DNA of 64,000 bases from Plasticicumulans lactativorans. GTDB taxonomy: Bacteria > Pseudomonadota > Gammaproteobacteria > Competibacterales > Competibacteraceae. Positions 55,871 through 64,000 of the stretch are shown here, piece after piece. Position 1 is the first letter of the stretch. Each line of letters opens with the position of its first letter. Under the pieces are notes generated by a model, which made no database searches, was not told where the DNA came from, and worked only from the letters and a program-made list of their open reading frames with translations. A program made the translations under genes and the position numbers. The DNA lies in contig NZ_SLWY01000015.1 in the NCBI RefSeq assembly GCF_004341245.1, positions 62,001 to 126,000 on the forward strand, read 5' to 3'.

Positions 55871-57558
55871 GGATTCGCCGTTTTATCGTGCAGAGACCAT
55901 TCAATACGGGTGCTCATTTCCAACGGCAACCGGCCGCGACGATTGAGCACAATCCGCGTACAGGACAACACTTTTCCGAACTCTGGATGATAATCTGCTG
56001 GGCGAAGTTCTAGCGCATCGAACCCGGCAAATCGAATTATACAAAGCGGTTTACGCACATCCGCGTCGATAATAAGTTCTACAGTATCTTGGGCAGCGTG
56101 GACGACTGTGATGCCAGGGTGCACCAGCAAACTAATCGCCACATCATGCACACCATCGCCCGAAACCTTATCAACAATATCAATGAAATTGTCGACAACC
56201 ACCCAGTCACGACGGTGTCGGGGCCGCCCTGGCAAGTAGCGATACCCATCATGGCATGCACCAAAAACCCACTTACGGTTTGAATCCGCCGCAAATATGG
56301 CATCGTATACGTGCGCTCGACGCCCCACGCGGAACCCCGACCAAACCTCCGATGAGTCTTGCCCATCCACCATTAATGTGTTATGGGCATCCGTACGCCG
56401 CAATGCCAACCGCTCGGGGCTCGTCCCATAGCATGAAGTACCGGTATCGACGATGACTCGACGACCAGCCAGCGATAACTCAAAACTCAGCGTATCGGCA
56501 TGACCATGCCCCGGCTGATAGGCTGGGCCGAGTTCTCCAATATCGGCAATCAGTGTTATCAGCGAGTTACGCACGCTGACGTAACCCGAATCGCTAAGAT
56601 GTAATCCAGACTCTGGCGCTGATGCCACGATAGTCAAACGCGCCGCGTAATCCACCAATTCCGCCAGCGTTGGGGCAATTCCGAAAGCCGCGTCGTTAAA
56701 CAACGCAATTTCCCCATCGGGATGCACCATGGCTTTTAGCCATAGCAACATTCGCTGTGCGGCATTGCCCAATCGAACACACAGAAAATCCAAGCGCGAA
56801 TCGGATCTGTGTCCAGACATAAGATTGATAAGATCAAGAACGCCCTCCAAAACAAGCGCATGATACATTGGACTGCGTTCGAAATGACCGCCATCAGCCA
56901 AGATCTGTTCACCGATTTGTTCATCCAGCAGTTGAATGCCAGTTTCAAGCCATTCGCTACTCTCTGGGCCATCAAAGCATAAACCGGCGAACATCAAGGC
57001 GCGGGCATTTTCGAAAACATGATTTCCCAGTAAATGCCACTCGATGGAGCGCGCCAAATAGCGCACCTGTACAGCGAGGCTCCCACGCGCATCCGCGCTT
57101 AGATCACCGCCTTGGCAATACCATTTCAGCCAGTTCACAATGCGCAAGGACAGACAAAAGGGCTCCCATCCTGTTCCATGTCCCGGGGGATTGTCTCTAA
57201 GCCAGCGCGCGATCAAGTCACGATGCCAATCGCGCCGCGAAGCGGCGTCAACTGCGACGAGATCGGCGAAGTAATGCAGATTGTACGACCATAGCCGATC
57301 ACGCCTTGGTGAGATCCAGTCTGCGGCAGACGCTACTTGATGTTCGACATTTAGAAAACGGAAACGATCAGGGGCGACCATGCAGATCGGTCCGGCGATC
57401 GATGGTTGCCAGCGCTCAACCGGCGATCTTAGCGCGGGAGCGGGTCGGATATCCGGACGAATACGCACCCAGTGATTACGGATACGCCAATAGATCTGTC
57501 TTGGGCGTAGGTGGACTACCGTCCGAGCAAGTCTGCCCAGTGCCGGAATAGTGATCAT
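55867..57558 (-). CDS. Heparinase II/III-family protein
   Basis: 563 residues. The N-terminal (alpha/alpha) toroid contains WSYNLHYFADLVAVDAASRR, GTGWEPFCLSLRIVNWLKWY and HLLGNHVFENARALMFAGL. The C-terminal beta-sandwich heparinase domain has GPAYQPGHGHADTLSFELS and DTGTSCYG. Family members are uronate polysaccharide lyases, but copies inside biosynthetic loci probably edit or clear the nascent polymer (inference). No clear signal peptide is visible, which leaves its location open. Overlaps asnB and the GT gene by 4 nt each. Confidence 0.9.
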   Translation of the reverse strand: MITIPALGRLARTVVHLRPRQIYWRIRNHWVRIRPDIRPAPALRSPVERWQPSIAGPICMVAPDRFRFLNVEHQVASAADWISPRRDRLWSYNLHYFADLVAVDAASRRDWHRDLIARWLRDNPPGHGTGWEPFCLSLRIVNWLKWYCQGGDLSADARGSLAVQVRYLARSIEWHLLGNHVFENARALMFAGLCFDGPESSEWLETGIQLLDEQIGEQILADGGHFERSPMYHALVLEGVLDLINLMSGHRSDSRLDFLCVRLGNAAQRMLLWLKAMVHPDGEIALFNDAAFGIAPTLAELVDYAARLTIVASAPESGLHLSDSGYVSVRNSLITLIADIGELGPAYQPGHGHADTLSFELSLAGRRVIVDTGTSCYGTSPERLALRRTDAHNTLMVDGQDSSEVWSGFRVGRRAHVYDAIFAADSNRKWVFGACHDGYRYLPGRPRHRRDWVVVDNFIDIVDKVSGDGVHDVAISLLVHPGITVVHAAQDTVELIIDADVRKPLCIIRFAGFDALELRPADYHPEFGKVLSCTRIVLNRRGRLPLEMSTRIEWSLHDKTANP

Positions 57559-59435
57559 GCATAAGCCCCCTCAGCCTCTACTCCAGCAGCCTTATGAGCC
57601 CCCAACCAGAAGCCGAGGTAAAGCAACTGCCACAACTTGTAGGACTCATTTGATTGGCCAGAAAAATGGCGTGTTATAAGTTCATCACACAAGTCGAGAT
57701 CAACATGGTCCCGCAACGGCCCAGTGCGCAGCGTTTCACCAATCAATGCCGCACCGAGCATTGCAATCTTGCTGTCGAGAGGCGGGTTAAAGCCAACCTT
57801 CGGTCGATCAACCAACGATTTCGGCAAGCGTTTGCGTAATAACTGTCGCAATGGCCGCTTGGTCTGGCTTAAACTCAAAAGCGCAGCGTCCGGAAGCGCC
57901 ATGGCAGCCGCAGCCAGTTTCGTCGTAATCAGCGGAACCCGCACTTCAATGGAATGGGCCATGCTTGACCGATCTGTCACCGTCAAGTTATGAGCAAGAA
58001 ATCCGTAGCGATCTAGGTACAAAGCCTGCTTTAGCGGCGATAGATGAACAGCTGGTTGCAACAACTCCTCCACACGTGCTTGGTACTGAGCAATCGCATC
58101 ATGTTTTCCGAGCAAGCGACCAACTTCCAACGGTGAAAAATAGCCAATCAAACGCGTATATGCCGCAGTAAAATCCGCATCCTCTGCGAATCCGATCAAG
58201 CGGTCGGTTTTCTTGGCAAAATGCTTTTGTCTGCGCAGAAGAGGCGCCGCCAATTTCAGGAACGGACTTATCGCACGCGTTGTCGCACTGAATCGCACCA
58301 GACGATGCCGAGGGTATCCTGCAAACAACTCGTCACCTCCCATACCACTGAGCATTACTTTGAAGCCGCGCCGCCGGGCGACGTGTGCAATCTCCTCGCT
58401 GGCAAGATAAGTGTAATCAGATATGGGCTCCTCGGTACCATGAGCAACAGCCTCAAAACCTGCCAAAATGGCGTCGGCACCAAGCACTTCAGGAGTATGA
58501 GTAACCACCGACATCGGCATGCCAAAGCGCCCAGCAATCGCTTCGGCGTAACCGACGTCACCACTCCCAGCATGTATTCCATAGTCAACAAATAACGCCT
58601 CGAGCCCCGTTGGTGCCATTGCAGCAAGGACGGATGAATCGAGACCACCACTAAAAAACAGCCCCACAGGCACATCTGCCAAACACTGTAACCGCATCGA
58701 CTCCAACAATAGTTCGTCGATCTCTCTCCTCCGCTCTTGAACATCCAAGATCAAAGGATCGTAATAACGATGAACTGTCATCTGTTTCGTCGCAAGCGAG
58801 AACCGCGCGCATTCTCCTGGCGCAAGCTTTTGCACGTTTCGAATACCGGTGGCGGGTTCATATAGCCACCCATTCATCAAAAACTCGGCAAGCGAGTCAG
58901 TGTCGGGCTCTTTCGTCAAGCGTGCCAACGCTACAAGAGCGCGAATCTCGGAGGCAAATGCCAGAGTTCCATTTGCTGCATCCACAGAGAAGTAAAGCGG
59001 CTTAATACCAAAAGGATCGCGGGCCATAAACAAGAACTGCTCCACACAATCCAGGATGGCAAAAGCGAACATGCCGTCCAGCATCGGCAGACAAGCTTCG
59101 CCCCATTTGCGGAAAGCTTCAAGCAAGACCTCGGTATCGGATCGTGTCCGGAATGCCGCACCATTCGCCGACAGTTGCTCACGTAAATACTCGTGATTAT
59201 AGATTTCTCCGTTGAATACGATTACATAGCGCCCATCGCTTGACACGAACGGCTGGTTGGCTGCTTCGGTTAAATCCAGGATACTTAAGCGGACATGTCC
59301 GAGCCCCACTGGACATCGTAGTCCAGCAGAACGCCATTCATTCTGGGCATCAGGTCCACGATGACGCATGGCTGCAAGCGCTGCACGCATATCGAATTCA
59401 GCATCAACGCCGGCATAACCTGCAATTCCACACAT
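57555..59435 (-). CDS. asnB: Asparagine synthase (glutamine-hydrolysing), AsnB-like
   Basis: 626 residues. The glutaminase domain starts MCGIAGYAG (Cys2 nucleophile) with MRHRGPDAQNEW, FNGEIYNHEYLR and RSDTEVLLEAF. The synthetase domain has the PP-loop FFSGGLDSSVLAA and GMGGDELFAGYPRHR. In polysaccharide clusters such AsnB homologues probably amidate uronic acids or amino-sugar carboxylates rather than making free asparagine; this agrees with uronate-type sugars and the neighbouring heparinase-like gene but is inference. Translationally coupled to the heparinase-like gene. Confidence 0.93.
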   Translation of the reverse strand: MCGIAGYAGVDAEFDMRAALAAMRHRGPDAQNEWRSAGLRCPVGLGHVRLSILDLTEAANQPFVSSDGRYVIVFNGEIYNHEYLREQLSANGAAFRTRSDTEVLLEAFRKWGEACLPMLDGMFAFAILDCVEQFLFMARDPFGIKPLYFSVDAANGTLAFASEIRALVALARLTKEPDTDSLAEFLMNGWLYEPATGIRNVQKLAPGECARFSLATKQMTVHRYYDPLILDVQERRREIDELLLESMRLQCLADVPVGLFFSGGLDSSVLAAMAPTGLEALFVDYGIHAGSGDVGYAEAIAGRFGMPMSVVTHTPEVLGADAILAGFEAVAHGTEEPISDYTYLASEEIAHVARRRGFKVMLSGMGGDELFAGYPRHRLVRFSATTRAISPFLKLAAPLLRRQKHFAKKTDRLIGFAEDADFTAAYTRLIGYFSPLEVGRLLGKHDAIAQYQARVEELLQPAVHLSPLKQALYLDRYGFLAHNLTVTDRSSMAHSIEVRVPLITTKLAAAAMALPDAALLSLSQTKRPLRQLLRKRLPKSLVDRPKVGFNPPLDSKIAMLGAALIGETLRTGPLRDHVDLDLCDELITRHFSGQSNESYKLWQLLYLGFWLGAHKAAGVEAEGAYA

Positions 59436-59556
59436 TCTCTAGATTACCCTAATCGCCAACACGAACATCTCAGACAAACCGTCATTACAAAATATTGAGC
59501 GTACCGACGAAATTCAACGCACCAGCACTACCAACAAAAAAAATAAAACTAAAAAG

Positions 59557-60018
59557 CTAATCGCGTATTGCTCGATAATCTTTTTCAGTTTCACCAATCT
59601 TACGCGCGGGCACCCCGGCAACGATAGAGTGATCGTCAACGTCATGCGTAACCACTGCACTGGCGCCCACGATCACTCGGTTACCTATCTGAATATCACC
59701 CAATATCCGCGCTCCAGCCGCAAGGTATACATGATCGCCAATTTTTGGACAGCGATTCGGTACGCGCGAAAAAAAACCTTCAGTAGCTCCGATAGTAATT
59801 CCCTGACCAATGACGCAATAATCACCAATCACCGCATCTGCATGGATCACCACCCCCATGCCACCATACGCAAACACTGTCCCGCGACCGATTTTTGCCG
59901 ATGGTGGAATGTATGAGTTGAAAATCAAAAAAATAAGATTGCGAACCAACCACGGCAATGCAGGGACTCGTTTTAAGTAGAGAAAATGGGCTATTCGATA
60001 AAAATTTATCGCGTTCAT
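59557..60018 (-). CDS. Serine O-acetyltransferase-like hexapeptide acyltransferase (CysE/WbbJ type)
   Basis: 153 residues: a short helical N-terminus (NAINFYRIAHFLYLKRVPAL), then a left-handed beta-helix with GVVIHADAVIGDYCVIGQGI, NRCPKIGDHVYLAAGARILG and AVVTHDVDDHSIVAGVPARK. Similar small acetyltransferases in O-antigen loci O-acetylate sugars using acetyl-CoA. Start at 60018 overlaps the flippase stop by 4 nt (ATGA). Confidence 0.9.
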   Translation of the reverse strand: MNAINFYRIAHFLYLKRVPALPWLVRNLIFLIFNSYIPPSAKIGRGTVFAYGGMGVVIHADAVIGDYCVIGQGITIGATEGFFSRVPNRCPKIGDHVYLAAGARILGDIQIGNRVIVGASAVVTHDVDDHSIVAGVPARKIGETEKDYRAIRD

Positions 60019-61271
60019 ATGCGTCCAGTCAGAATTTCCCAGTCGCCGCGCCGCAACGGGAAAAAAACAAACGCCAGCCCCCCGAGACACGCTACTGCCA
60101 ACAGGAGATCGAAGACCTGCATTACAGCCCCAACGACCATAATGGAAACGATCGCAGGTATGAGCATCAAAGCGATCGACGCTGACCGCCCTACTTGAGC
60201 AACAACAATCAGCAACGTCGCATACAGGCCGACACTTACCGCGTAAACAGATAAAGCATCCTGAAAATCTTTCACCCAAAAACTCACTGTACACAACGCT
60301 ACGAAGCCAATGGCATTCATCGCCATCAACCGCTTGCGCAAGCCGAGTGCTAGCAAATAGCGCTCAAGACAAACCATCCAGAAAAAAGTGATCATAACCC
60401 CTGAGACATTCGCATAGGGTTCGAATTCCAATCGAAATCTGGCCAGAACGACTACAAAAGCAGCAGCGACAAAAAAATACCAGAATGCCACTCGCAGTAG
60501 AGGAATCAGACGCGCCGCAGCCCCACTGGAGTGCATTGCCACAAAAATCGCTTTGGCATTCACCGGAAAAGCACTGATGCTGGCTTGTGCAATGGAAATA
60601 AGCACACGCAGGCGTGCCAATGAACTCGCATCCAGTATCGGCGAGCACAGGAGAGGAAAAATTGTCGTAAGAAAACTGAAGATCAAGGTCGAACATAACG
60701 CAATCGGCATCTGCACTGCAGCAGTCCGCATCACGCCGAGCAAGGTATGGCTGATTCCACCACGCCAAGTGGAGACACGTGCCAGCAGAACGAAACCGAC
60801 CACCACTCCAACGGAGTTTGTTATCAGCAGAATACCGCGCAAGCCAGGACCGCTTTCAGAATCGTAGAGTTGAAACAGCACCAGTCCGATAAAGCTGACA
60901 TTAAAGACAATCAGATAACCAACCAAAGCACGCAGCAGGCGCAGCCTATGCAGGCTGAGCATGACCGATGAACTGCTCAGCATAACAAATAATAATGGTA
61001 GATCGACTTCGCCGACTCCAAACAGGGGAGCAACCGTCCAAGCCAGCGCCCCCAAAACCAAGTTGAATGCAAGACTGGTGACAAAAAAACGCTCTTCGGC
61101 AATCAGCGCGATGAGTGGTTCGGCAACGATATCGATCAATCTGTGACAAACCAGCGTTAACAGCACGGTTTGTAAAAAGCTACCGTAGGATTTCAGCCCA
61201 AACACCAGTGGGTATGCGAAATTCATCAGCAATCCACTGGTCAAGATCAATATTTGAACCAGCGCGTTCAT
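60015..61271 (-). CDS. wzx: Wzx-like polysaccharide flippase (divergent multi-spanning protein)
   Basis: 418 residues, about 12 hydrophobic helices with few conserved residues (NFAYPLVFGLKSYGSFLQTV, RLIDIVAEPLIALIAEE, FPVNAKAIFVAMHSSG). The layout and the position before the acetyltransferase and after rml genes fit a Wzx O-unit flippase of the MOP superfamily; similarity is weak by eye, so the call rests largely on topology and context. The coding sequence is less GC-rich than the flanking core genome. Confidence 0.7.
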   Translation of the reverse strand: MNALVQILILTSGLLMNFAYPLVFGLKSYGSFLQTVLLTLVCHRLIDIVAEPLIALIAEERFFVTSLAFNLVLGALAWTVAPLFGVGEVDLPLLFVMLSSSSVMLSLHRLRLLRALVGYLIVFNVSFIGLVLFQLYDSESGPGLRGILLITNSVGVVVGFVLLARVSTWRGGISHTLLGVMRTAAVQMPIALCSTLIFSFLTTIFPLLCSPILDASSLARLRVLISIAQASISAFPVNAKAIFVAMHSSGAAARLIPLLRVAFWYFFVAAAFVVVLARFRLEFEPYANVSGVMITFFWMVCLERYLLALGLRKRLMAMNAIGFVALCTVSFWVKDFQDALSVYAVSVGLYATLLIVVAQVGRSASIALMLIPAIVSIMVVGAVMQVFDLLLAVACLGGLAFVFFPLRRGDWEILTGRI

Positions 61272-61624
61272 TGAACCTACTCACTGCGCTCGACACTGGC
61301 AGTCAATCAATGCGAATTGATCCAACCACTCGTGTAAACCACGAAGAATTTTTCGTGCAAAAAACACTCTCGTCATACTACTATCCTCTGAGCGGCAGCA
61401 TCGCCGAACCTAACAATCAACGAATTTGCCTTATTTATATTATCCACTCCCGCATCTTCACCATGCGCTATCAAAAACACCCCGGGAGCCAGCACGCAGG
61501 CCTACCCTGAGTCGCTAGACGATATCGGTCTGGCATATTCGTCGCCGAAGTCGTAGCCTCCAAGAGTGGATGATTTATCGGCGGAGTCAAGAATGAAGTG
61601 CAACACCGCTCTTCAAATTGTTGA
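61272..61624. other. 353-bp gap between wzx and the IS30 remnant
   Basis: No gene is visible. It contains a 6-bp palindrome pair cacgaa/ttcgtg (61340-61345 and 61352-61357). The likely right end of the insertion sequence falls near 61581-61610, where tcaagaatgaagtgcaacac resembles IS30-family terminal sequence. Any promoter for wzx must lie here; none with good spacing was found. Confidence 0.5.
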
Positions 61625-62512
61625 TTAGTTCAAGGAATACTCGCTCGGCGTTCGAAAGCCGAGGCATTTACGTGGCCGATTATTGAGAGCGCGGGCGATG
61701 TCATTGAGGTAGGTCTGCGAGAAGACCGACAGATCGATCCCTTTGGGCAAATACTCGCGGATGGTCTCGTTCATGTTTTCATTACTCGGACGCTGCCAGG
61801 GGCTGTGGGGATCGGCGAAGTAGATGTCGATCTTCAGGCGTCGCGCCAATTCCGCATGGTGTGCCATTTCCTTTCCTTAGTCGTAGGTCAGCGTTTTGCG
61901 GATGCTGGCGGGCACATACCGAAAACGGCGTGTGAACGCTTCCAGGGCCGAATCCGCAGTCGCATCGGCCATCTTGGCCAGCAATACAAAACGACTAGTG
62001 CGCTCTACCAGCGTCCCTACCGCACTCCGGTTATAGGCCCCTTTGATCAAATCACCTTCCCAATGACCAGGGACTGCGCGTGATAGCACTTCGACTGACC
62101 GTTCATGAATCGAAACCATGTCGATCAAGCTTCGTCGACGCTCACCACGCGCTCGAGGCAGACGAGTCTGGTGAGACTTTCGTAGTAAAGAAATCAATTC
62201 CTTACGCAACTCCCCACGCGGAGTCACGTAAATCGTCCGGTATATCGTTTCATGCGATACATGAAAGCTGGGATCGTTTGGGTGCATCTGCCGTAGCCTG
62301 CCGGCAATCTGCTCCGGTGACCAGCCCTGACGCATTTTGTCGATCACTTTGTTCATCAACATCGACCCGACCTTCAACTTCACCAAGCCGCGGCGTCGCT
62401 GCCGATGAGCAACCTGGCCGGCATGGACTGCATCATAGGTCTGCCCCTCATCGCCGCCCGGCCCATTATGTGTCGCATCGATTCGCTGATATACCGTGCG
62501 TGGTCCATCCAT
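61581..62512 (-). mobile_element. Remnant of an IS30-family insertion sequence
   Basis: The transposase sequence (61625-62512) and a probable right terminal region near 61581-61610 are present. I found no matching inverted repeat on the left side (62513-62620), and the transposase lacks its N-terminus, so the element is truncated at the rmlD side and presumably immobile. It separates rmlCD from wzx. Confidence 0.7.
61625..62512 (-). pseudogene. IS30-family transposase, 5'-truncated with an internal nonsense codon
   Basis: The first open part (61877-62512) carries IDKMRQGWSPEQIAGRLRQM, HETIYRTIYV, GHWEGDLIKGAYNRSAVGTL and FRYVPASIRKTLTYD, ending in TAA (61877-61879). The same frame continues GKEMAHHAELARRLKIDIYF, ADPHSPWQRPSNENMNETIR, RPRKCLGFRTPSEY. 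The intact family reads LTxDxGxE here, so a Gln codon CAA probably became TAA. The DDE residues (GDLI, DPHSPWQRP, NE) are split across the stop. The N-terminal helix-turn-helix is missing. Confidence 0.88.
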
Positions 62513-62616
62513 TATTTTATGTAGTCATTATGATAGTCGGCCCAATTTAATCCAGAAGATGATTGCTCCTTGAAGGACGGTATACACCGCATATGCACGC
62601 CCCAAATCTATTGCCT

Positions 62617-63489
62617 TCAGGCAGACAGTGCTTCGAGCACGGCGTCGAGTCCTGCACGCCAATCAGGTGGAGCAATGCCGAGAACAGTCAGTCCTGTGCA
62701 GTCAAGCATGGAGTTCGTCGGACGCCGCGCGGGAGTCGGGTAGTCGGCACTCGTTATCGCGTGCACACGAGGGAGGCATGGCAACAGGCCTTTGGCAACA
62801 GCACGTATGAAAATCGCTTCGGCAAAACCATGCCAACTAGTCTCTGGTTGGCCGCAGTAATGGTATGTACCCCACGGCAATGTCCCGCCAGCCAGATAGC
62901 GTTGTGCCAATTCGAGCAAACACTCGGCAATCGCTGCAGCGGGGGTGGGACCGCCTCGCTGATCGGCAACGACACGCAACTCATCGCGCTCACGTCCGAG
63001 ACGCAACATCGTCTTAACGAAATTATTGCCATGCGCTCCGAACACCCAAGCGACGCGCATTATCAGATGTTCGTTCAAGCCTTCGCGAATCAAACACTCG
63101 CCCTGCCATTTTGAATCGCCATATACTCCCAATGGCGCCGCAGGAGCATCAACTGGTATAGGGCCTATAGCATTGCCATTGAACACATAGTCGGTCGACA
63201 GATGCAGCAATGCAGCACCTGTTCGCGCACACGCTGCAGCGAGATATCCTGGGGCATCACGGTTGACCGCATATGCGGCAGCTATATCACTTTCAGCTTT
63301 ATCTACAGCAGTATAAGCAGCGGCATTGATGACGATACGTGGCGTATACACAGCAAAGGCATTATCGATGGCAATCGCATCGGTGAGATCAAGCTCTGTA
63401 CGTCCAAGACCGACAACCGGTAAGTCACCCCTTCGGATCAAGAGCTCATAGCCGACCTGCCCTTGCGCACCCGTTACAAGAATGCTCAT
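62617..63489 (-). CDS. rfbD: dTDP-4-dehydrorhamnose reductase RmlD (RfbD)
   Basis: 290 residues: MSILVTGAQGQVGYELL (NAD(P)H site), VVGLGRTELDLTD, VINAAAYTAVDKAE, STDYVFNG, PLGVYGDSKWQGE (Tyr-Lys) and RVAWVFGAHGNNFVKTML. Final step of dTDP-L-rhamnose synthesis. Follows rmlC by 4 bp; rmlB/rmlA are presumably beyond the right edge. Confidence 0.96.
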   Translation of the reverse strand: MSILVTGAQGQVGYELLIRRGDLPVVGLGRTELDLTDAIAIDNAFAVYTPRIVINAAAYTAVDKAESDIAAAYAVNRDAPGYLAAACARTGAALLHLSTDYVFNGNAIGPIPVDAPAAPLGVYGDSKWQGECLIREGLNEHLIMRVAWVFGAHGNNFVKTMLRLGRERDELRVVADQRGGPTPAAAIAECLLELAQRYLAGGTLPWGTYHYCGQPETSWHGFAEAIFIRAVAKGLLPCLPRVHAITSADYPTPARRPTNSMLDCTGLTVLGIAPPDWRAGLDAVLEALSA

Positions 63490-63493
63490 CGCT

Positions 63494-64000
63494 TCAGCCC
63501 TCGTATACCGTCAGGCGCTCCAACGGTTGCTCGGCGAGACGCGGCAAGACGCGATCCTTGTCCGATAGTAGAAGTTCCGCTGGATCGATTGGCCAGTCGA
63601 TCCCAATGGCAGGATCGTTCCATAACACACCGCCGTCGGAGGACGGATGGTAGTAGCTTGTGCATTTGTAGACGAAATCTGCTTCCTCGCTGAGTACGCA
63701 GAAACCATGGGCATAACCAGGAGGTATCCACAATTGCCTATGGGTGACATCGTCAAGTTCGACCCCCACCCATTGTCCAAAATGCGGTGACTCCCGACGC
63801 ACATCAACGGCAACATCGAACACGCGACCACGAGAACAGCGCACCAGTTTTCCTTGAGGGTTAACGGTTTGGTAATGCAACCCGCGCAACACGCCTCGGC
63901 GCGAACGGGACTGGTTGTCCTGTACGAATGTAGGCGCGACACCAGATCCTTCGAACCAACTGGCGCGATAGGTTTCGACGAAGAAACCACGGGTGTCACC
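63494..64000 (-). CDS. rfbC: dTDP-4-dehydrorhamnose 3,5-epimerase RmlC (RfbC), 5' end beyond right edge
   Basis: 169 codons in frame to the window edge; about 15-20 N-terminal residues are missing. The fragment begins GDTRGFFVETYRASWF and contains FVQDNQSRSRRGVLRGLHYQ (catalytic His in LRGLHY), GKLVRCSRGRVFDVAVDVRR and IPPGYAHGFCVLSE (catalytic/substrate residues) of the cupin epimerase. Converts dTDP-4-keto-6-deoxyglucose to the L-lyxo form for RmlD. Confidence 0.95.
   Translation of the reverse strand, partial: GDTRGFFVETYRASWFEGSGVAPTFVQDNQSRSRRGVLRGLHYQTVNPQGKLVRCSRGRVFDVAVDVRRESPHFGQWVGVELDDVTHRQLWIPPGYAHGFCVLSEEADFVYKCTSYYHPSSDGGVLWNDPAIGIDWPIDPAELLLSDKDRVLPRLAEQPLERLTVYEG

Overview
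The window is GC-rich chromosomal DNA of a Gram-negative bacterium. The housekeeping gene content and order (rplU-rpmA-obgE divergent from ispB; minCDE; ffh followed by rpsP-rimM-trmD-rplS) point to a betaproteobacterium. A Rhodocyclales relative (Azoarcus/Thauera-like) is my best inference, but no 16S or database comparison was possible. Nearly everything lies on the minus strand. The only genes on the plus strand are ispB, tRNA-Pro, an NlpC/P60 lipoprotein, a PhyH-type dioxygenase and a CcsA-like membrane protein.

Layout. (1) About 1-16.7 kb is core genome: the partial obgE, rpmA, rplU, ispB, tRNA-Pro(CGG), an ECF sigma/anti-sigma pair with an exported truncated globin downstream, Nudix and GNAT enzymes, an S4 RNA-binding protein, minEDC, an M61 peptidase, an SlyD-type isomerase, a glutamine amidotransferase, an MBL hydrolase, a CBS protein, and htpG with a good sigma-32 promoter. 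(2) About 17-39 kb is an ABC-transporter-dependent capsule locus. It holds the linker transferases kpsS and kpsC, accessory genes of visibly lower GC (a three-domain fusion protein, a secreted protein, a TPR-methyltransferase, two glycosyltransferases, a pentapeptide-repeat membrane protein), a wbpE/wbpD/wbpB set for diacetamido-uronic acid synthesis, a decayed nucleotide-sugar dehydrogenase, and a tightly overlapping lipoprotein-kpsM-kpsT-kpsE-kpsD operon. (3) About 39-44.5 kb is core again: cysQ, rplS, trmD, rimM, rpsP, ffh, ccsA. (4) About 44.5-64 kb is a second, Wzx/Wzy-type polysaccharide (O-antigen or exopolysaccharide) locus: an uncharacterised protein with a duplicated domain, wbpM-, wbpL- and wbpV-like genes, a MurJ-family flippase, a methyltransferase, an O-antigen polymerase/ligase-like protein, a glycosyltransferase-heparinase-asnB chain, an acetyltransferase, a Wzx-like flippase, a broken IS30 element, then rmlD and a partial rmlC running off the right edge.

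The two surface-polysaccharide loci thus sit on either side of a ribosomal/SRP housekeeping block. The capsule locus would build a chain on a Kdo linker (KpsC/KpsS) and export it through KpsMT-KpsE-KpsD. The second locus would start repeat units on undecaprenyl phosphate (WbpL-like), supply 4,6-dehydratase, epimerase and rhamnose precursors, flip with Wzx/MurJ-like proteins and polymerise with the Wzy/WaaL-like protein. The parts I find least explained by known families are the deacetylase-like/SGNH-like/acyltransferase-like fusion (20901-23591) with its two neighbours, and the duplicated-domain protein at 44522-45952.
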